In this document: piece after piece, positions 7,234-15,158 of the stretch
How the letters are laid out: the number at the start of each line of letters is the position of its first letter
Position numbering within the stretch: position 1 is the stretch's first letter
Origin: Desulfurobacteriaceae bacterium
GTDB lineage: Bacteria; Aquificota; Aquificia; Desulfurobacteriales; Desulfurobacteriaceae
Assembly (NCBI GenBank): GCA_027051905.1
Contig: JALUGO010000009.1
Location: forward strand, 62,001 to 126,000
Length of the DNA: 64,000 nt
Reading direction: 5' to 3'
Made by a program: the position numbers and the translations under genes
The notes under the pieces: generated by a model
What the model was told of the DNA's origin: nothing
The model's input: the letters and a program-made list of their open reading frames with translations, nothing else
The model's database searches: none

Positions 7234-8210
7234 CTCTTCATAGGAATCAAGAGTTTAATTTCAGTGCCCTTGCCGGGCGAGCTCCTTACTTTTACTTCTC
7301 CTCCGTGACTTTTGATAACCTCTTTTACAATAAAGGCTCCAAGACCTGAACCCTTTTCTTTTGTTGTGAAAAATGGAAGACCGAACCTTTGAAGCTCTTC
7401 TTCGTCCATTCCTTTTCCTGTATCTTTAATCTTTATGAAGATAAACCCGGAAGGTCTTATCGCGTATCCTGTTTCGACCGTTATTTCCTTAATCCTGGAA
7501 TCCTCAACAGCTTCTATTGCGTTTTTTACGACATTTAGAACTGCCTGTGTCATCCTGTCAACGTCAACTGGAACATCTGGCAGTGACGGGTCGAAGAAAA
7601 ATTTTACCTGAATCCCTTTCTCTTTAATTTGAGGAGAGAAAAGATTGAAAACTTGCTGGATTATTTTATGGATATTTTCTTTTCTAAAAGAGAGTCTTGT
7701 GAAATCGAAGCTTTTGGTTATGTTTTTGAGGAGCCTTTCTATTCTTTCTACCTCATAAACTATAACCTGGGCAAGTTCCTCATCATAGCTTTTAAGTTCC
7801 TTGAATAACTTTGCCGCTCCTTTAATACCGCTTAGGGGATTTTTGATCTCATGTGAGAGCCCTTTGAGGAATGAAGTAATGTTTTCTTCAAAAGGAGAGG
7901 CAACACATGGTTCTATAAGAACTATGACTCCGACTTTTTTTGAAGGGGTAAAGAGGGGGGAGATATGAAATGTGTAATTTCCTTTTTTAAATCCGATGAT
8001 TTCTATTGTTTCATCAAAAGACTTTTCTATAAGAAAGGATAGCTCTCTAATTTCAAGAATATCTCCGATATTCCTTCCGTTCAGGAATTTAAAGGACTTG
8101 TTTGAGAATGATTCAAACTTCTGGTTTACCTTCTCTATTCTTCCTGTCCTGTCTGTTATTACTGCCGGGAAAGGAAGAGAGAACAGTAGATCTTCAAACT
8201 CAACGTTCAT
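7230..8210 (-). CDS. PAS-domain sensor histidine kinase, NtrB-like
   Basis: 326 residues, no membrane segment, so cytoplasmic. N-terminal PAS-like domain (about 1-110), H-box GLSHEIKNPLSGIKGAAKLF (phospho-His near residue 140), which is the NtrB-type sequence, then N-box VLNVVKNAIEAV, G1 DTGKGM and G2 GSGLGAFIV. It should autophosphorylate and transfer to the NtrC-like regulator encoded immediately downstream (4-bp overlap). NtrB normally responds to nitrogen through GlnB; no glnB is in the window. Pairing with the regulator is well supported; the signal is inferred. Confidence 0.9.
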   Translation of the reverse strand: MNVEFEDLLFSLPFPAVITDRTGRIEKVNQKFESFSNKSFKFLNGRNIGDILEIRELSFLIEKSFDETIEIIGFKKGNYTFHISPLFTPSKKVGVIVLIEPCVASPFEENITSFLKGLSHEIKNPLSGIKGAAKLFKELKSYDEELAQVIVYEVERIERLLKNITKSFDFTRLSFRKENIHKIIQQVFNLFSPQIKEKGIQVKFFFDPSLPDVPVDVDRMTQAVLNVVKNAIEAVEDSRIKEITVETGYAIRPSGFIFIKIKDTGKGMDEEELQRFGLPFFTTKEKGSGLGAFIVKEVIKSHGGEVKVRSSPGKGTEIKLLIPMKR

Positions 8211-8243
8211 TTTAGGATCTCTTTATAACAGGGAGCTCTCCCC

Positions 8244-8645
8244 CTAAGTTATGGAGAGCCCCCCTTTGTTTCCTCCGCCTTTTGGAAACTCTTTGAGCTT
8301 TGAAACGTCTATTGTTCCAGCGCTTGGAAGCTCGATTCCTGCGGCTGCAGCTTTAAACTGCTGATGGAACTCCTTGAGTTTTGATATTTCTCCCACCGGA
8401 ACAATTGCAACGATTTGAGATTTTACAAGGTAAGCTTCTACAGGTTCATTTGCTGTTGGATCCAGAGGCATTATTGTTGCTTGTGCTCCCTTCGTTGTTG
8501 GAAGAAGTGCAAATACTCCAGCTTCTTTGAGCTTTACAAATTCAGGAGTAATCTCCTCAACAACTCCCAGGATTCCCGTTGTTGGAACTGCTCCTTCTCC
8601 TCCTGCAGTTTGAACAAAAACAAGTTTACCTTTGAGCTCTTCCAT
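8244..8645 (-). CDS. Small conserved-looking protein of unknown function
   Basis: 133 residues, soluble, with a beta-rich N-terminal half (KLVFVQTAGGEG... ITPEFVKLKEAGVFALLP) and a helical part KLKEFHQQFKAAAAG near residue 95, then a Gly/Lys-rich tail GGGNKGG. The ATG has a strong GGAGGAAAG site. It lies just upstream of the NtrB-like kinase on the same strand with about 30 bp between them, so it may be co-transcribed with the two-component pair, although inverted GAGAGCTC/GAGAGC repeats in the gap could attenuate transcription. I do not recognise a family. Confidence 0.55.
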   Translation of the reverse strand: MEELKGKLVFVQTAGGEGAVPTTGILGVVEEITPEFVKLKEAGVFALLPTTKGAQATIMPLDPTANEPVEAYLVKSQIVAIVPVGEISKLKEFHQQFKAAAAGIELPSAGTIDVSKLKEFPKGGGNKGGLSIT

Positions 8646-8745
8646 CTTTCCTCCAGATTTTCATTCAATGTTATTTGATTAGATAATTTAGGTTTCTGAC
8701 GGGGTAGAGAAAACCTTTTCTGAAGGTCAAGGTGCTTCGAAGGGG

Positions 8746-10389
8746 TTAGTTGTTGGAGGCTTGGCAATCGATAATTACGTCGGCTAAAGTTGTTTTATGA
8801 GAAAAGGGATCTCCTTTAAACCAGCTGGTAATACATAATGTGTTGCAAATCGGTAGTGTTGCCTTTTCACATTTTTCGATTAGATTGACAATATTCTTCA
8901 TACTGTTATCAACAACTATAGGAAATTTATCTCCTTTGTTTTCTTTTATAATTTCAAAAACTTGATCTATTTTGTCTGATATTTTACTGATAAAATCGGC
9001 AACTAAGGGGGAGAAAATGGATATGAATGCAAAGATCCTTTCTTTACAGGATAGAGGACTGCAGAAGAGGAATGATTTACCACACATTGACTCATAAATT
9101 CCTATCCCTCTTGCTATTGGAGTTTTTTTAAGAATTTTGGCTAAGAAATCAGCTATTTTATCTCCTAGTAATTCTCTGAGTTTACTTTTTTCTCTATTTA
9201 ACATTCTGTCTGCAAATTGTTCTAGTAATTTGTCCCCTTTTTCTGGAAATATTTTACTGAAAATTTCTTCTGCTTTTTTCACCAGATCGCATAAGAGTTT
9301 TTGATAGAAAGTTTCACTTTTTGAAGGATGTGGTATGTGAACGGAAAGATCTTCTACGTTTGAAATAGGTGAGATTCTTTGCTTCTTTGCCGCAGGTTGA
9401 ATGTAATAATCAAGGGGAGAGAATTCTACAGGTTTGTAGGAGAAGTTGAGGATGTCCACTTTTGCTGTTAAAGGGGCCATTCCAATTGTTTTGGCATATA
9501 GATCTCTGGCTATTTGGGAATAGCCTGGGCCTTTAGGGCTTGGAGTTTTGGCTCCTTGTTGTATTAAATTGTTTATCAGTTCCTGAGTGGCATTAGGGTT
9601 GGAAATAAGGTTGTCGAGAGTATAAGTTTTGCCGTTAAGCTTAACTTCAAAGCTTTTTAGAAGAGTTAGCAGTATCTCTTTTGGTATTTGCGTTTTTTTG
9701 TAATTAAGTATAGAGTTTTTACTGTTTGGACATACTTTATCCAATTCGTTGAGTATAGAAGAATATTTTGAGCTTGTTAAATCAGAATAAGGTATCTTAT
9801 CTAGTTCTATTAGGAACCATACGATTCCTTGAGGATTTTTTAGTTTATCTTTGTTTAGGATAACGCATTTGAAGATTGGTAGAATTTCCTCTGGGATTCT
9901 ACTTTCTACTAAAGGTTTCAATCTTAGAAGATCGTTCTGAACAGGTGCTGGATATGTTTTGTTCATACAAAATCCATGCTGTTTGTAGCTTATTAAGTAT
10001 CCAGGTGGAATTATTATTTTTTGGTTTTTAACGATAACTTTTGGTTTATTGTTTGTAGTTTTTAGGATAGTGATATAAATAAACATCTGAAGGAATTTAA
10101 ATAGAAGGATTGAATATAGATTTACAAAGTCGCTGAGCTTTATATATTTTACTGCCCTATATTCTTTGTAAAGTTGATATATACCCCTTATAAGTTGCTG
10201 ATAGAGCTGGATATACTTCAGAGTTAATGGGTCATCTTTGCTTTCAAATATGCTTTTTATTTTGGCTTCGTTAGAGTATCTATAGGGTCTAATGGGAAAC
10301 TGCCGAGAAAGAATTTTTGAGCTTGCGCATCCTGATGTTATTGGTAGTAAAAAGCTCGTTGAAAATTTAATAAACTCTCTTCTTCTCAT
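8746..10389 (-). CDS. Large Tat-type lipoprotein of unknown function with a pre-toxin-like region
   Basis: 547 residues. The N-terminus MRRREFIKFSTSFLLP carries a twin-arginine motif, followed by a lipobox ending at ITSGC (C about 20). Residues about 420-470 (IARGIGIYESMCGK ... SPLSCKERIFAFISIF) resemble the G-x-G-x-YE-(x)4-GK-x-L-x-ERxLA pattern of pre-toxin TG domains in secreted polymorphic toxins. A cysteine-rich tail follows. Base composition is clearly more AT-rich than the neighbours, with many ATA, AAA and TTT codons, suggesting transfer. The flanking operons do not hint at function. The lipoprotein call is moderately firm; the toxin link is tentative. Confidence 0.6.
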   Translation of the reverse strand: MRRREFIKFSTSFLLPITSGCASSKILSRQFPIRPYRYSNEAKIKSIFESKDDPLTLKYIQLYQQLIRGIYQLYKEYRAVKYIKLSDFVNLYSILLFKFLQMFIYITILKTTNNKPKVIVKNQKIIIPPGYLISYKQHGFCMNKTYPAPVQNDLLRLKPLVESRIPEEILPIFKCVILNKDKLKNPQGIVWFLIELDKIPYSDLTSSKYSSILNELDKVCPNSKNSILNYKKTQIPKEILLTLLKSFEVKLNGKTYTLDNLISNPNATQELINNLIQQGAKTPSPKGPGYSQIARDLYAKTIGMAPLTAKVDILNFSYKPVEFSPLDYYIQPAAKKQRISPISNVEDLSVHIPHPSKSETFYQKLLCDLVKKAEEIFSKIFPEKGDKLLEQFADRMLNREKSKLRELLGDKIADFLAKILKKTPIARGIGIYESMCGKSFLFCSPLSCKERIFAFISIFSPLVADFISKISDKIDQVFEIIKENKGDKFPIVVDNSMKNIVNLIEKCEKATLPICNTLCITSWFKGDPFSHKTTLADVIIDCQASNN

Positions 10390-10431
10390 GGATCTAATTG
10401 TAACAAATTAGGTCTTTTAAGTTTTTACAGG

Positions 10432-11145
10432 TTATGAGAGGGATTCTAAAAATACTTTATATAGAGCTATTGCTGTTGCATTGGATACGTTGAGAGAATT
10501 GACGTGACCTCCCATCTCTATTTCGACAACTTCATCTAAGAGCTTCATCGTGCTCCTTGAAATTCCCCTGCCTTCTGAGCCTGCAACAAGCCCTAAAGGA
10601 AAGGGGAAGGAGAACTTGCTAAGAGGTTTTCCTCCTGCTTCAAGGCCGATGAGCCAGCCCCCTGCCTCTTTAAACTCTCTGAGGGCAGTTGAAAAGCTGT
10701 TTACAACGGCAAAGGGGACGTAGAAAACCGCTCCAGTAGAGGCTTTAACGACCGTTTCTGTAATTGTTGCGCTCCTGTCTCTTGGTAGAACTATTCCTGA
10801 AACTCTGAATGCATCTGCCGACCGGAAGATTGCCCCGAGGTTGTGGGGATCTTCGATCCTGTCTAAAAAGAGGAGGTAACCGTTTTCTTTTACGGTTTTC
10901 TCAAGGAGCTCCCCGTAGTCAACAGGCTCAACGGGGGAGACCAGAGCCACTATTCCCTGGTGTTTATCCGTTCTGGAAAGCTCCTTCAGTCTCTTTTTTG
11001 AGGCTTTAACTATTTTTATCCCTTTTTCCCGGGCAGTTTTTAGGACTTTCTCCCTGTCTCTAAAGTGTTCGTCGATGTAGATTTTCAGAATCGGGTAGCC
11101 AGCCTTTACGGCTTCAGCCACAGGATTAACGCCATAGATAACCAT
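10432..11145 (-). CDS. rlmB: 23S rRNA 2'-O-ribose methyltransferase RlmB/TrmH family
   Basis: SpoU-family methyltransferase that methylates a ribose 2'-OH in rRNA (G2251 in E. coli for RlmB). 237 residues from the chosen ATG. An N-terminal substrate-binding domain (YGVNPVAEAV) precedes the SPOUT domain. The three SpoU motifs are visible: LDRIEDPHNLGAIFRSADAF (motif 1), GLVAGSEGRGIS (motif 2) and VNSLNVSNATAIALY (motif 3). An upstream in-frame extension to 11253 is rejected because it is antisense to gspG and non-native in composition. The ATG overlaps the gspG stop as TAATG, showing coupling to a pseudopilin gene in a mixed operon. Confidence 0.9.
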   Translation of the reverse strand: MVIYGVNPVAEAVKAGYPILKIYIDEHFRDREKVLKTAREKGIKIVKASKKRLKELSRTDKHQGIVALVSPVEPVDYGELLEKTVKENGYLLFLDRIEDPHNLGAIFRSADAFRVSGIVLPRDRSATITETVVKASTGAVFYVPFAVVNSFSTALREFKEAGGWLIGLEAGGKPLSKFSFPFPLGLVAGSEGRGISRSTMKLLDEVVEIEMGGHVNSLNVSNATAIALYKVFLESLS

Positions 11146-11576
11146 TACTGGCTTACCTTCAGGTCGTCCTCTGTTCCCTCTTCTCCGTCTGGGCCAGGAG
11201 AGATGAGTGTAAAGTGTTTCCCGTCTGAAATGTAGATGAAGTTGTTTCCCCATGCATCCTGTGGAACTTTTTCTATGTAGGGTCCTTTCCAGTTCTTTGG
11301 GATTGGCTCCGTTTCAGGTTTTTCAACCAGAGCTTTAAGTCCCTGTTCCGTTGTGGGGTAGAGTGAGTTATGGAGTTTATAGAGTTTCAAAGCATCCTCT
11401 AGATTTTTCATCTGAACCTGAGTAAGTGTAACTTTCGCCTCTTCTCCCCTCTTTATAAGTTTCAGTCCTATCAACCCTGCAAGCATTCCCAGGATAATAA
11501 TTACAATCATCAGCTCCAAGAGGGTGAAACCCCTTCTCTTTCTTCTTTCCAACTTTACCTCCCTTACTCTCTCCAC
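11145..11576 (-). CDS. gspG: Type II secretion major pseudopilin GspG
   Basis: 143 residues. Prepilin peptidase site RRGFTLLEL (cleavage after G, methylated F, E at +5), a hydrophobic helix of about 20 residues and the GspG C-terminal pattern: YPTTEQGLKALVEKP, GPYIEKVPQDAWGN and PGPDGEEGTEDD, the last being the calcium-binding tail of the family. It forms the periplasmic pseudopilus of type II secretion. No other gsp genes are nearby. It sits between a DUF4911-like gene (13-bp overlap) and rlmB (1-bp overlap), so its partners must be encoded elsewhere. Confidence 0.93.
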   Translation of the reverse strand: MERVREVKLERRKRRGFTLLELMIVIIILGMLAGLIGLKLIKRGEEAKVTLTQVQMKNLEDALKLYKLHNSLYPTTEQGLKALVEKPETEPIPKNWKGPYIEKVPQDAWGNNFIYISDGKHFTLISPGPDGEEGTEDDLKVSQ

Positions 11577-11818
11577 CAGTTGTCCCCTACCTCTTCTACA
11601 AACTCCATTTTATCAACGAAGTTTTTTAAATGTTCAACCGCCTTCATTGCTTCGTCAAAGAAATCGGGGGCTATCCAGAGTTCAATTAATCCTTCTTTAG
11701 GATCTCTCGTTCTGACCGTTGCCACTTCATGATACCACTCAAAAATAGCGTTTATAAAAGCTATGTCCTTTGGGTTGACCCTGTAAACCAGGTTTCTGCC
11801 TTTAATTAGCGGTTTCAA
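11564..11818 (-). CDS. DUF4911-like small protein
   Basis: 84 residues, soluble, with a YRVNPKDIAFINAIFEWYHEVATVRTRDPKEGLIELWIAP pattern that resembles DUF4911 proteins, which occur in delta-proteobacteria and Aquificota next to housekeeping genes. Function of the family is unknown. The start overlaps the RACo-like gene stop by 4 bp and its end overlaps gspG, so it is translationally coupled on both sides. Confidence 0.65.
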   Translation of the reverse strand: MKPLIKGRNLVYRVNPKDIAFINAIFEWYHEVATVRTRDPKEGLIELWIAPDFFDEAMKAVEHLKNFVDKMEFVEEVGDNWWRE

Positions 11819-13248
11819 AACTCCATTCCCTCTATGTAGGCTTTCTCAAAGGTTTTGTTCGTGGCAAGCTCTATAGTTTCGGTTTTTTCCTTTAATCTTT
11901 TAATTTTTTCCCTTTCTTCCTCTCTGCCAAGTAGAAGGGAGGCTCCCTTTAAAGCCAGGTTCCCGGCAGCAATGGGCTCCGGGAAGTTTTCCGGAATGAG
12001 CCTGAGTCCCTTTACGCTCCGTTTGTCTATGTGGCTTCCGAATGCTCCGGAGAAGTAGAGCTCGGCGGGAGCTCCCGCCTCTTCCAACAGGGTTTTTAGA
12101 GCTCCGTAAACGGCACCCTTTGCCAGCAGGAACTTTCTAACGTCGCTCTGGGTAAGGGCAGTAAGAGTTTCTTCGGTTTCATGAAGAATGAATGCCCTTT
12201 CTCCCTCTATCTCTCTTATCCTCTGAGCTATCAATGGAGGGGTGTCCTCTGTTTGGATCGTTCCCTCTTCAGTTAAAACCCTAAAACTCTTTAAAAGGTA
12301 GATCAGATCAAAGTAGCCGCTGGCGCAGATGCCTAGCGGTTCTTTGTTGCCGATCGTAAGGAATCTGAAATCTCTACCGTCGAAGAAAATTTTGTAGATG
12401 GCTCCCTCAACAGCCCTCATTCCAGAGAAGAGGCCAACGCCTTCAAAGGCAGGCCCAGCAGGAACGGAGGCAGCGAATCCGCCTTCTTCCTTCCAGATTC
12501 CCATCTCTGCGTTTGTTCCAAGGTCTGCAACGGCAAAGTCTGGGTGGTTTTGAGTTAAGACCAAAAGGTTTGAGAGGAAGTCTGAGCCTATGAAGTTCTT
12601 GAGGGGCGGAGGAATGTAAAAAGTAGTCTTTTCAAACCCTTCAAGCCCTAACTCTTTTCCGGTTGTATAGACTTCATCTTCAACTTCAAGTTTGAACGGG
12701 AACCTCTCAAAGCCTGAAACCGGCAGCCCTAAGAGGAAGTGCTGGATTACCGGGTTTGAGACGACCACGGCCTCTCTTATGGGAGCTCCCATCTCTTTCA
12801 GAAGGAATGAGAGGGTTTTTAAAAGGAGCTCCCTCTCTTTATCGTAGTTTTCCCTTGCAAGCTCAACCCTTGTTACAACATCTGCTCCAAATGCCGACTG
12901 GAAGTTGAGGGTTTTCAGGCTCTTTATAAACTTTCCGGTTGAGAGGTCAAAGAGTGCTGCTTCAACGCCTGTTGTTCCGAGATCTATTGCAACTCCAAAC
13001 CCTTCTCTGGCGTCAACGGGAATGTCGGAGAGGTTCTCTCCCCTGGAGGTGAGGTTCTCTTCCGGGAGCTCCACCTCTCCCTCAAAGGGGCCAAAGAGCA
13101 GACAAGCAAGTTCTTCCTTTTCACCTACCTTAACGATACACTTTCCACATATCCCTCTGCCTCCGCAGTAGGCAGACTTCATAAATCCTTTTTCTCTCAG
13201 AATCTGATAGAGAGTTTTTCCTTCCGGAACCGATACCCTTAGCTTCAA
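11815..13248 (-). CDS. Ferredoxin-ASKHA protein, corrinoid-protein activator (RACo)-like
   Basis: 477 residues. The N-terminal domain (about 1-75) is a plant-type [2Fe-2S] ferredoxin with CGGRGICGKC plus a later Cys in LACLLFG. The rest is an actin/Hsp70-like ATPase (ASKHA, DUF4445 type): phosphate loops GVAIDLGTTGVEAALFD near residue 85 and VADLGTNAEMGI near 240, and ASGYFDLI. RACo enzymes use ATP to re-reduce inactive Co(II) corrinoid proteins such as the CoFeSP of the acetyl-CoA pathway. No CoFeSP gene is in the window, so the partner is unproven. It is coupled to the DUF4911-like gene downstream. Confidence 0.8.
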   Translation of the reverse strand: MKLRVSVPEGKTLYQILREKGFMKSAYCGGRGICGKCIVKVGEKEELACLLFGPFEGEVELPEENLTSRGENLSDIPVDAREGFGVAIDLGTTGVEAALFDLSTGKFIKSLKTLNFQSAFGADVVTRVELARENYDKERELLLKTLSFLLKEMGAPIREAVVVSNPVIQHFLLGLPVSGFERFPFKLEVEDEVYTTGKELGLEGFEKTTFYIPPPLKNFIGSDFLSNLLVLTQNHPDFAVADLGTNAEMGIWKEEGGFAASVPAGPAFEGVGLFSGMRAVEGAIYKIFFDGRDFRFLTIGNKEPLGICASGYFDLIYLLKSFRVLTEEGTIQTEDTPPLIAQRIREIEGERAFILHETEETLTALTQSDVRKFLLAKGAVYGALKTLLEEAGAPAELYFSGAFGSHIDKRSVKGLRLIPENFPEPIAAGNLALKGASLLLGREEEREKIKRLKEKTETIELATNKTFEKAYIEGMEF

Positions 13249-13472
13249 GCTTCCAGACCTCTTTTCCTCAGGAAATCTTTGAACCTCTCAAAGGTTGAAA
13301 GGAGTTCCATAGACCGTTTCAGTGTAACTTTAAGGTTCTTAATCAGTTTTTCCTTTTCCCAGGGGTAGGTGTGGGTAAGGAGGTTACGGAACTCCTTTAA
13401 TTCCTTCCACTTTTCTGCCGACTCTATAAGTTCAAGTTTTTCCAGCCGGTTCAGTGTGTCAATTTTTACCAT
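13245..13472 (-). CDS. Short HEPN-domain-like protein (probably N-terminally shortened)
   Basis: 75 residues, all helical and charged. The segment LIESAEKWKELKEFRNLLTHTY carries the R-x4-H (RNLLTH) motif of HEPN/HepT-like proteins, the RNase active site when functional. Full HEPN domains are about 110-130 residues, so the first two helices seem to be missing. No partner nucleotidyltransferase (MntA-type) is adjacent. An AAGGGAG abuts the ATG directly, which is poor spacing. It overlaps the RACo-like gene by 4 bp. It may be a remnant of a toxin-antitoxin unit or a small RNA-binding protein. Confidence 0.55.
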   Translation of the reverse strand: MVKIDTLNRLEKLELIESAEKWKELKEFRNLLTHTYPWEKEKLIKNLKVTLKRSMELLSTFERFKDFLRKRGLEA

Positions 13473-13484
13473 CTCCCTTACGGT

Positions 13485-14399
13485 TTAATAAATAGGGGTT
13501 AACCAGTGGGAGTATTTCTCGTTTTCTCCCTTGACGATTGAGAAGTAAACCTCCTGAAGCCTCTTGGTAACGGCTCCTATCTCTCCATTCCCTATAACAA
13601 CGTGGTCTATCTGAACAACCGGGGCAACCTGAGCTGCCGTTCCCGTGTAGAAGACCTCGTCTGCAACGTAGAGCTCGCTCCTTAAAATGGGTCTCTCTTC
13701 TACTTCTATTCCAAGTTCGTTCCTTGCAAGTTCAATTACTGCGTTCCTCGTAATTCCCTCTAAGATGTTTGAGGCCGATGGGGTTGTTATCAGCTTTCCG
13801 TTCCTCACCATAAACACGTTCTCTCCGCTTCCCTCTGCTACCGTTCCGTCGGGGTTTAGCATTATGGCCTCGTCGTAACCGTTTAAAAGGGCTTCAGTTT
13901 TTGCAAAGGCGCTGTTTACGTAGGCTCCGGCAACCTTGCACCTTGCCGGAATCATTGTGTCGTTTATCCTGTGCCAGCTTGAGGTTTTAGCTTTTAATCC
14001 CCTTGAAAGATCTAAGTAGTCTCCCAGCGGAACTGTGTAGATGGCAATTTCCGTTCTGTAGCCTATGAGCTTGGGGGAGATTTTGAGGTCTGCAAAGTAG
14101 GCTATTGGCCTTATGTAGGTATCCTCCCTGTGGCCACATTTCCTTAGGAGTTCAACGGTAATCTCTGTCAGCTCTTCGGCACTCTTCCCGACCTGCAGGT
14201 TCAGAATTTTGCAGTTTGCCAGCATCCTTTCGTAGTGCTCTTTTATAAAGAGGCCAAAGAGCTGTTTCTTCTCCTCGTTCCAGTAAGCCCTTATCCCTTC
14301 AAAGACTGCCGTTCCGTAGTGGAAAGAATTTGTTTGTATGTTTATGTTGGCCTCCTCAACAGGAACAAATTTTCCCTCGAAGTAGGCAAACCTTCCCAT
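13485..14399 (-). CDS. ilvE: Branched-chain amino acid aminotransferase
   Basis: PLP fold-type IV transaminase for the last step of valine, leucine and isoleucine synthesis. 304 residues, the usual length. Visible features are FHYGTAVFEGIRAYW, the PLP lysine in AKTEALLNGYDEAIML, EGSGENVFMV, ITRNAVIELA and VFYTGTAAQVAPV. It is followed without a gap by the lgt gene upstream on the same strand and ends just before the HEPN-like gene; probably part of the murJ-lgt-ilvE run. Confidence 0.93.
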   Translation of the reverse strand: MGRFAYFEGKFVPVEEANINIQTNSFHYGTAVFEGIRAYWNEEKKQLFGLFIKEHYERMLANCKILNLQVGKSAEELTEITVELLRKCGHREDTYIRPIAYFADLKISPKLIGYRTEIAIYTVPLGDYLDLSRGLKAKTSSWHRINDTMIPARCKVAGAYVNSAFAKTEALLNGYDEAIMLNPDGTVAEGSGENVFMVRNGKLITTPSASNILEGITRNAVIELARNELGIEVEERPILRSELYVADEVFYTGTAAQVAPVVQIDHVVIGNGEIGAVTKRLQEVYFSIVKGENEKYSHWLTPIY

Positions 14400-15158
14400 C
14401 TAAACTTCCTCCGCTCTTTTTCTCCTGTAAATAACGATAACTATTCCTGCGGCGACCATTATAATACTAATAATCTGATTGTTGCTGAATATTCCAAATA
14501 TCTCTTTAGGAGTTGACCTTACAAACTCTATCAGGAATCTGAAGATTCCGTAGAAAATCAGGTAGAAACCGAAGACTTCTCCGGGAGCTCTCCTTCTTCT
14601 GTATAACAGGTAGAGTAGCAAGGCTATAAGAAAGTTTGCCGCAGAGGAGATCGGTTGAGTAGGCCATAGGGGAACGTTGAGAGGAGCAGCGGAGTGAGTA
14701 TCCTTAAATACGAGGGCAAATGGGGTGTGGCACTCTTTGCCGTAGCAGCATCCGGCCATTGTGCAGCCTATTCTTCCAAACCCGAGGCCTACAGAAAGGG
14801 CGATTGAAACGATGTCTGCAAACTTCCAGACCGGTATTTTTCTCTTCCTTACAAAGTAAATGGCTGTAAGGGTTCCAAATATTACTCCTCCATACCAGAC
14901 AAGTCCTCCTTCCCACACAAACAGGATCCTATACCAGGGTTTTAGATACTGAGGGTTGTAGATGAAGAAGAAGAGCCTTGCTCCTATGAATCCTGAAACG
15001 ATGCTCCAGAAAGCTGTATCTACTACATCTTCTCTGGGGATCCCCTCTCTCTCTGCGAGCTTAACAAGGATTAAAGAGCCAAAAAAGATTCCAAGGGCAA
15101 CCATTACCCCGTAAGTGTAGATTGTTACGGGACCAATCTTGAGGAGTATCGGATGCAT
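14400..15158 (-). CDS. lgt: Prolipoprotein diacylglyceryl transferase
   Basis: Inner-membrane enzyme that transfers diacylglycerol from phosphatidylglycerol to the lipobox cysteine of prolipoproteins. 252 residues with about seven hydrophobic segments. The Lgt signature GFGRIGCTMAGCCYG lies near residues 125-140, with conserved YGVMVALG at the N-terminus and FLIEFVR near the end. It directly abuts murJ upstream and ilvE downstream with no spacing, so it is operonic. It would process the lipoproteins predicted elsewhere in this window. Confidence 0.95.
   Translation of the reverse strand: MHPILLKIGPVTIYTYGVMVALGIFFGSLILVKLAEREGIPREDVVDTAFWSIVSGFIGARLFFFIYNPQYLKPWYRILFVWEGGLVWYGGVIFGTLTAIYFVRKRKIPVWKFADIVSIALSVGLGFGRIGCTMAGCCYGKECHTPFALVFKDTHSAAPLNVPLWPTQPISSAANFLIALLLYLLYRRRRAPGEVFGFYLIFYGIFRFLIEFVRSTPKEIFGIFSNNQIISIIMVAAGIVIVIYRRKRAEEV

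Noticed and set aside
11146-11253. N-terminal extension of rlmB
   Set aside because: The 36 extra residues run antiparallel to nothing native, overlap gspG codons in another frame and lack a start site; ATG at 11145 fits the family.
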